64,000 bases of DNA from positions 1 to 64,000 of the forward strand of contig NZ_JACCHP010000007.1 of the NCBI RefSeq assembly GCF_016031625.1. Reading direction: 5' to 3'. The notes under the pieces are model-generated. The model was not told where the DNA came from. It searched no databases and saw only the letters and a program-made list of their open reading frames with translations. Of this stretch, positions 62,721 to 64,000 are shown one piece after another. The position numbers were made by a program, and so were the translations under genes. The DNA is from Bradyrhizobium agreste. GTDB taxonomy: Bacteria > Pseudomonadota > Alphaproteobacteria > Rhizobiales > Xanthobacteraceae. Numbering within the stretch: the stretch's first letter is position 1; each line of letters opens with the position of its first letter.

Positions 62721-62867
62721 GTGAATAGTCAGAATGAAGTGGCGTCGCATTTCGACGCCGGACAGCAGGGCTTTAGCACCGAGGACATTCTCTGGGCGGC
62801 CGGCATCTGGTCGGTGATCCTGACCCTGTCGCCGGTCATCGTGTTCTACATGCTGATGGTGGCGTGA
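62721..62867 (+). CDS. small single-pass membrane protein
   Basis: The 48-residue protein begins with GTG 62721, five bases after GGGGG, and reads NSQNEVASHFDAGQQGFSTED, then WAAGIWSVILTLSPVIVFYM before a TGA at 62865. An ATG at 62688 in the same frame has no Shine-Dalgarno. One helix spans about residues 23-45. It resembles the preceding 49-residue protein in size and plan, not in sequence. A terminator follows 20 bases on. Below the usual length limit for gene calling. Confidence 0.55.
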   Translation: MNSQNEVASHFDAGQQGFSTEDILWAAGIWSVILTLSPVIVFYMLMVA

Positions 62868-62886
62868 GTGAAAGCTTAGAAACGCA

Positions 62887-62914
62887 AAACGCGCGGACAT
62901 TCCCGCGCGTTTTT
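62887..62914. terminator. bidirectional Rho-independent terminator
   Basis: AAACGCGCGG, loop ACATTC, CCGCGCGTTT followed by TT; the A-run on the left also serves the minus strand. It lies between the small membrane protein gene (plus) and the ParA-like gene (minus), which converge. Confidence 0.85.
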
Positions 62915-62939
62915 CGCCATTCGAAATGACCAATGAAAA

Positions 62940-63617
62940 TTAAGCTGCCTGCTTGTGCATTGCGCCGGAGGCCGACGCGGTGCCGCGAATAGCCTTCACC
63001 GAACGCTCGATCGCCGCCCAGAGTCTTGCGATTTCCTGAGCCGCACGGCTCTCGGCCTGATATTCGCGCGCGCCTTCGCCATGGCTGAGCGCCATCAGCA
63101 GATCCGAACGATTGGTGATCTGGCCGCCCCACACCGGAGCGCGGAATTTCGCCAGAGCTTCGCGGGCGATGGTGACGATCGGGCTTTCGGCATCGTCGCG
63201 GCGCGCCGGCGCACCGTTGAGCACGACCGCGTAGGGCTTGCGCGCGGCGCGGCACATCTGGATGGTTTCCTGCACCGCGTTGACGTCGAACACGCCGGGA
63301 CGCGCCGGAATGATCACCATGGTCGCGTTGCGGATCGCGTCGTCGACGACGGCCGACAGGTTCGGCGGCGTGTCGATCAACACCCATTCATAACCGTCGC
63401 GCTTGGCCGCGGAGACGATGCCGCTGACGGAGTTGACGGCAGCCTTGATCGGCGGCTCGTTGGTGCCGCGCAGCTTGTGCCACAGCGTGAGCGAACCTTG
63501 CGGATCCGCGTCCACCAGCATGACCTGCTTGCTCGCCTTGATCTGCGCGGCAAGATGCGCGGCGAGGGTACTCTTGCCCGAACCGCCTTTACGTGATGCA
63601 AAAACAATAACGTTCAT
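62940..63617 (-). CDS. ParA/MinD-type partitioning ATPase
   Basis: The 225-residue protein is a deviant Walker A ATPase: MNVIVFASRKGGSGKSTLAAHLA with Lys 10 (signature Lys) and Lys 15, MLVDADPQGSLTLWHKL (A' motif), VLIDTPPN (Walker B) and IIPARPGVFDVNAVQETI. Such ATPases position DNA or protein cargo. There is no ParB or parS beside it, so it is an orphan ParA that may move a protein cluster rather than a replicon. GGAGG precedes ATG 63617. It does not overlap the convergent small gene. Chromosomal parA is usually next to gidB, which is not seen here. Confidence 0.9.
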   Translation of the reverse strand: MNVIVFASRKGGSGKSTLAAHLAAQIKASKQVMLVDADPQGSLTLWHKLRGTNEPPIKAAVNSVSGIVSAAKRDGYEWVLIDTPPNLSAVVDDAIRNATMVIIPARPGVFDVNAVQETIQMCRAARKPYAVVLNGAPARRDDAESPIVTIAREALAKFRAPVWGGQITNRSDLLMALSHGEGAREYQAESRAAQEIARLWAAIERSVKAIRGTASASGAMHKQAA

Positions 63618-63956
63618 ACCTTCGGCCTCCAGATTGACCCCAGGCCACGAAAATGAATCAGCGCGCTGATTCGTGAAAGAAAAATTTGTCGCGAGCTGCG
63701 CGACCGCCACGAAATAACAAGACGTGTTGGCTTTTGAGTCACACTGCTTCGCAGGAGACCGACACGGGCCGCAGCGAAATGCCGCTCGTGCCAGCGTCGG
63801 TGCTTTTTTGAGCAACGCGTGGGACAAAGAGGAATGCAACCTTGCCGCGCAAACCTGTTCGCGCGCTTTTTTCAGGCGGGCGCCGGTCAATCGACGCAAA
63901 GCCTTTCGGCGCCGTGCGAACAAAACGAGTCCGCAGGCTGTCGCGAAGCCAGGCGC

Positions 63957-64000
63957 TCAGCCTTGGCTGGATTTCTTCTTCGTCGCCGGCTTGGCGGTCT
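63957..64000 (-). CDS. C-terminal end of a lysine/alanine-rich protein (cut by window edge)
   Basis: The minus strand reads TAKPATKKKSSQG and a TGA at 63957. The Lys/Ala/Pro-rich tail is that of many nucleic-acid-binding or histone-like proteins, but the rest is outside the window. The upstream part of 63618-63956 has no supported gene; it contains two T-runs after GC-rich hairpin-like text at about 63805 and 63875. Confidence 0.45.
   Translation of the reverse strand, partial: TAKPATKKKSSQG

Overview
The window is a GC-rich alphaproteobacterial chromosome segment. Gene content (rpoD-dnaG, rpoH, carA and carB, greA, trxB with a divergent Lrp-type regulator, a 1604-residue NAD-glutamate dehydrogenase, a small lineage-II chlorite-dismutase-like protein) and several families of intergenic palindromic repeats point to Bradyrhizobium or a close relative. 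That assignment is inference from memory of the families, not a database result. I see no rRNA, CRISPR array, insertion sequence or phage integrase.

Layout. 1-5.4 kb: a CobW-type GTPase and an amidohydrolase in one minus-strand operon, a frameshifted PcfJ-like gene and a Tat/lipobox alpha/beta hydrolase. 5.4-9.7 kb: a NERD-helicase divergent from two SEC-C/DUF-type genes of unknown role. 10-19 kb: glutamate dehydrogenase, small hypotheticals, a decayed PIN toxin, tRNA-Glu, rluD and rpoH. 19-29.7 kb: cell-wall amidase, diguanylate cyclase, LysE exporter, response regulator, SDR, lytic transglycosylase, and a large membrane KAP P-loop NTPase with a periplasmic domain. 29.8-32.8 kb: an AT-richer three-gene cassette (DNA methyltransferase, DUF262 protein, HEPN nuclease) lying immediately behind rpoD. 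32.8-37.3 kb: rpoD and dnaG. 37.5-48.3 kb: Cld-like protein, gamma-glutamylcyclotransferase, N-formylglutamate amidohydrolase, a second LysE exporter, an ArsR-SRPBCC-SRPBCC operon, an internally deleted hybrid kinase, SnoaL/MarR genes, an acyl-CoA synthetase, an epoxide hydrolase remnant, YqeY and a hydrolase. 48.4-60.8 kb: carA, Dps, a methyltransferase, a tRNA-like sequence, an ArsR/MFS pair with twin operators, carB, greA, Lrp/trxB and LysR. 60.8-64 kb: a possible small RNA, a DapA-family gene, two tiny membrane proteins and a ParA-like ATPase.

The most interesting unit is the methyltransferase-DUF262-HEPN cassette. Its first gene starts two bases after the rpoD stop codon, so the cassette is probably read from the housekeeping sigma-factor transcript. 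The pieces are those of a modification-linked, RNase-effector defence system: the methylase could mark self DNA, DUF262 could sense or process, and the HEPN protein could kill or arrest. Second in interest are the KAP NTPase joined to a periplasmic sensor-like domain, and a Cys-tRNA-like sequence with a non-canonical 8-base anticodon loop. Other notable points are a primase without its zinc ligands, two operator/promoter layouts that can be read base by base, and several genes caught in decay (PIN, PcfJ-like, SnoaL, epoxide hydrolase, cupin, hybrid kinase).
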